Source: Acidobacteriota bacterium (lineage in GTDB: Bacteria; Acidobacteriota; Vicinamibacteria; Fen-336). From it: a DNA stretch of 64,000 bases. A model generated the notes under the pieces. That model did no database searches, was not told the origin of the DNA, and saw only the letters and a list, made by a program, of their open reading frames with translations. The DNA is taken from contig JAJDNS010000053.1 of the NCBI GenBank assembly GCA_022340585.1, positions 1-64,000 of the forward strand. Reading direction: 5' to 3'. Shown here one piece after another: positions 62,298-64,000 of this stretch. The position numbers were made by a program, and so were the translations under genes. Numbering within the stretch: the stretch's first letter is position 1; every line of letters starts with the position of its first letter.

Positions 62298-62972
62298 GTG
62301 ACCTCGAAAGCTCCGGAGAGCGGACCCCGCGGGGTCCTCTGGGATCTCGACGGAACGCTCATCGACTCGGCGGCGCAGCACTACGCCGCCTGGCGCGACA
62401 CCCTGGCCGAGCGGGGCCGCGAGCACTCCCGGGAGGAGTTCGCACGCTTCTTCGGGCGACGGAACGACGTGATCCTCCGCGAGATGTTCGGCGACGAGCT
62501 GTCGTCCGGGGAGGCCGCACGCATCGCCGAGGACAAGGAGGAGCGTTACCGCCGGCTGGTGCGAACCGGAGGCCTGGACCCACTGCCCGGAGTGATGGAC
62601 TGGCTGAGTCGGCTCAGGGAGCAGGGCTTCCGCCAGGCCCTCGCCACCATGGCTCCCGCCGCGAACGTGGAGGTCGTGGTCGAGGTCCTCGGGCTCCACT
62701 CGCTTCTCGACGCCACCGCCGCGGCCGAGGACGTCGCGTGCGGGAAGCCCGCCCCCGACATCTTCCTCGAGGCGGCGCGACGCATTGGCGTGCCCCCGCG
62801 ACGGTGCGTCGTCGTGGAGGACGCCCCCGCCGGCCTCGAGGGAGCCCGGCGGGCCGGGATGCGGTCGGTGGGGCTTCTCTCGGACCATCACCCCCGACTC
62901 GACGCCGATGCCGTCGTGGCGTCGCTGGACACCCTCCCCCCGGACACGTTCCAGCGGCTCGTCGAGTCGTAG
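62298..62972 (+). CDS. HAD-superfamily hydrolase, beta-phosphoglucomutase-like
   Basis: This 224-aa cytoplasmic protein has the HAD motifs in order: nucleophile DLDGTLIDSAAQHYAAW, a helical cap (about 25-90), TMAP in motif II, GKPAPDIFLEAARRIG with the motif III Lys, and VVVEDAPAGLEGARRAGM in motif IV. The cap and length fit sugar-phosphate phosphatases or beta-phosphoglucomutase. The GTG start has TAACCT 8 nt upstream and no ribosome site. It is followed after 69 bp by the sigma-54 activator gene. Confidence 0.9.
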   Translation: MTSKAPESGPRGVLWDLDGTLIDSAAQHYAAWRDTLAERGREHSREEFARFFGRRNDVILREMFGDELSSGEAARIAEDKEERYRRLVRTGGLDPLPGVMDWLSRLREQGFRQALATMAPAANVEVVVEVLGLHSLLDATAAAEDVACGKPAPDIFLEAARRIGVPPRRCVVVEDAPAGLEGARRAGMRSVGLLSDHHPRLDADAVVASLDTLPPDTFQRLVES

Positions 62973-63041
62973 TCGTCGAGGGGCGGGTCCGCCTCCAACC
63001 TGGCACGGTGTTCGCAGGGTGCTGGCGTGAAGGAGTCGCTC

Positions 63042-64000
63042 ATGAGCACGCCCGAACCCGCTTTCTCCCGCCTGCAGCCCGGTCCCGGAGAGGACAGCGA
63101 GGCGTTGAAGGCCGCCCTCGCCGGGGTGTCGTCGGCCTTTGCCTCCCTGGGACGGGTGTTCTTCTGCGTGGACTCGTCCTTCCACGTGCTGCACGCCTCC
63201 TCGGAGCTCGACCGGATCGTCGGGGAAGGCGCCGCCCGGCAGGCCGAGGGCCACCCCCTGGGCAACCTGCTCGGGACGGATCTGTTCGGCCCCGAAGGAA
63301 CGCTGCGACGGCTGCTCCTCGCCGGCGAGAGGCGAGAGGGGTGGCGCTCGACGCTCGAGGTTCCCGGGTCTGCTCCCCGGGCCGTCTCCGTCACCGCGGC
63401 TCCCTTCTGCCCGGAGCCGGGAGCGGTCTGCGACCCCCGCGTGGCCTTCGTGGTGGTGCTCCGCCCGGCCGAAGAGGACCAGCACATCGTGGGCTCGCCC
63501 TTCCCCGGGCTCATCGGGCGTTCCCCGGCCATGGAGCGCATCTTCCGTCTCATCGAGAACCTCGAGCACAGCGAGGCCACCGTTCTCCTCACCGGTGAGA
63601 GCGGTACCGGCAAGGAGGTGGTGGCCCGGGCCATTCACAACCGCTCGCCTCGCCGGGGGGGGCCGCTCGTCGCCGTCAACTGCGGCGCCCTGCCCGGCGA
63701 GCTGCTCGAGAGCGAGCTGTTCGGGCACGTCCGGGGCGCCTTCAGTGGCGCTGTCCGTGACCGCGGAGGGCGCTTCGAAGCAGCGGGGGGAGGGACCCTC
63801 TTCCTCGACGAGGTCGCTGACCTGCCCCTGCCCCTTCAGGTCAAGCTGCTCCGGGTTCTGCAGGAGAGAACGTTCGAGCGTGTGGGCGAGAGCCGGACGC
63901 GCAGGACCGACGCCCGGATCATCGCCGCCACGAACGTCGACATCAGACGGGCGGTCGAGCAGGGCCATTTCCGCGAGGACCTCTACTACCGGCTGCGCGT
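63042..64000 (+). CDS. sigma-54-dependent transcriptional activator, 3' end cut by window edge
   Basis: The visible 319 residues hold an N-terminal PAS-like sensor (about 20-150; [19 protein letters not shown]) and most of the AAA+ domain that remodels RpoN-RNA polymerase: [11 protein letters not shown], Walker A GESGTGKE (185-192), [19 protein letters not shown], the sigma-contacting loop GAFSGA (232-237), Walker [18 protein letters not shown], and AATNVDI. Ser replaces the Thr of GAFTGA. The start follows AAGGAG. The C-terminal DNA-binding helix-turn-helix lies outside the window, so the target genes cannot be guessed. Confidence 0.93.
   Translation, partial: MSTPEPAFSRLQPGPGEDSEALKAALAGVSSAFASLGRVFFCVDSSFHVLHASSELDRIVGEGAARQAEGHPLGNLLGTDLFGPEGTLRRLLLAGERREGWRSTLEVPGSAPRAVSVTAAPFCPEPGAVCDPRVAFVVVLRPAEEDQHIVGSPFPGLIGRSPAMERIFRLIENLEHSEATVLLTGESGTGKEVVARAIHNRSPRRGGPLVAVNCGALPGELLESELFGHVRGAFSGAVRDRGGRFEAAGGGTLFLDEVADLPLPLQVKLLRVLQERTFERVGESRTRRTDARIIAATNVDIRRAVEQGHFREDLYYRLR

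Overview
The window is chromosomal DNA from a high-GC, Gram-negative-like bacterium. It has lipoproteins, LolA-like and beta-barrel envelope proteins, many Tat signals, two S9 peptidases, a DUF885 and a DUF1080 protein, a SUF cluster with SufU and SufT, and no phage or IS transposase. This mix resembles Acidobacteriota (Thermoanaerobaculia/Vicinamibacteria-like). That assignment rests on gene content only; no rRNA or tRNA gene is visible.

Layout. 1-4.7 kb: tyrosine/homogentisate catabolism (hmgA, an unknown overlapping gene, fahA, hppD), with a palindromic REP-like element that supplies the end of fahA. 4.7-9.2 kb: a small helical protein, an aldo/keto reductase, an exported S9 peptidase and a DUF1080 protein. 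9.3-12.6 kb: a bufferin-type metallophore operon (duplicated 12-Cys precursor, DUF692 enzyme, DUF2063 partner) followed by a matrixin-like lipoprotein, with a Fur-box-like palindrome upstream. 12.6-18.6 kb: redox genes (PQQ dehydrogenase with inserted cytochrome c, Tat aldo/keto reductase, SDR, Gfo/Idh/MocA, PhyH dioxygenase). 18.6-24.8 kb: TPR protein, zinc-ribbon membrane protein, a 20-bp tandem repeat array, sugar transporter and ROK kinase. 24.9-31.5 kb: an S9 peptidase fused to a formylglycine-generating-enzyme-like domain, a 750-bp gene-free stretch with a second 20-bp array, a Tat oxidoreductase and a DUF885 protein. 31.5-37 kb: Tat aldo/keto reductase, a degenerate receiver/HATPase protein, a DapB-like dehydrogenase, a zinc-ribbon protein, and a nucleotidyltransferase plus NahK-like sugar kinase. 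37.1-42.1 kb: a large REC-PilZ-PAS-GAF-GGDEF-EAL protein, a DUF547 protein and a c-di-GMP-I riboswitch before a DUF5666 lipoprotein. 42.4-45.6 kb: sulfatase and two tandem LolA-like paralogues. 45.7-49.3 kb: modABC with homoserine dehydrogenase. 49.4-61.2 kb: exported MsrA, then a SUF system split in two (sufCDSUT plus an Rrf2 regulator, and sufB about 5 kb away) around signalling genes. 61.4-64 kb: beta-barrel protein, HAD phosphatase and the start of a sigma-54 activator.

The most interesting signals are the duplicated bufferin and its putative Fur site, the conserved unknown gene occupying the maleylacetoacetate isomerase slot, the S9-FGE fusion, the GEMM-I riboswitch next to a c-di-GMP enzyme, the divided suf locus whose two parts share a -35 element, and two intergenic arrays with the same 20-bp period. 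Several genes also have TAnnnT boxes 6-12 nt before SD-less start codons, which suggests leaderless mRNAs.
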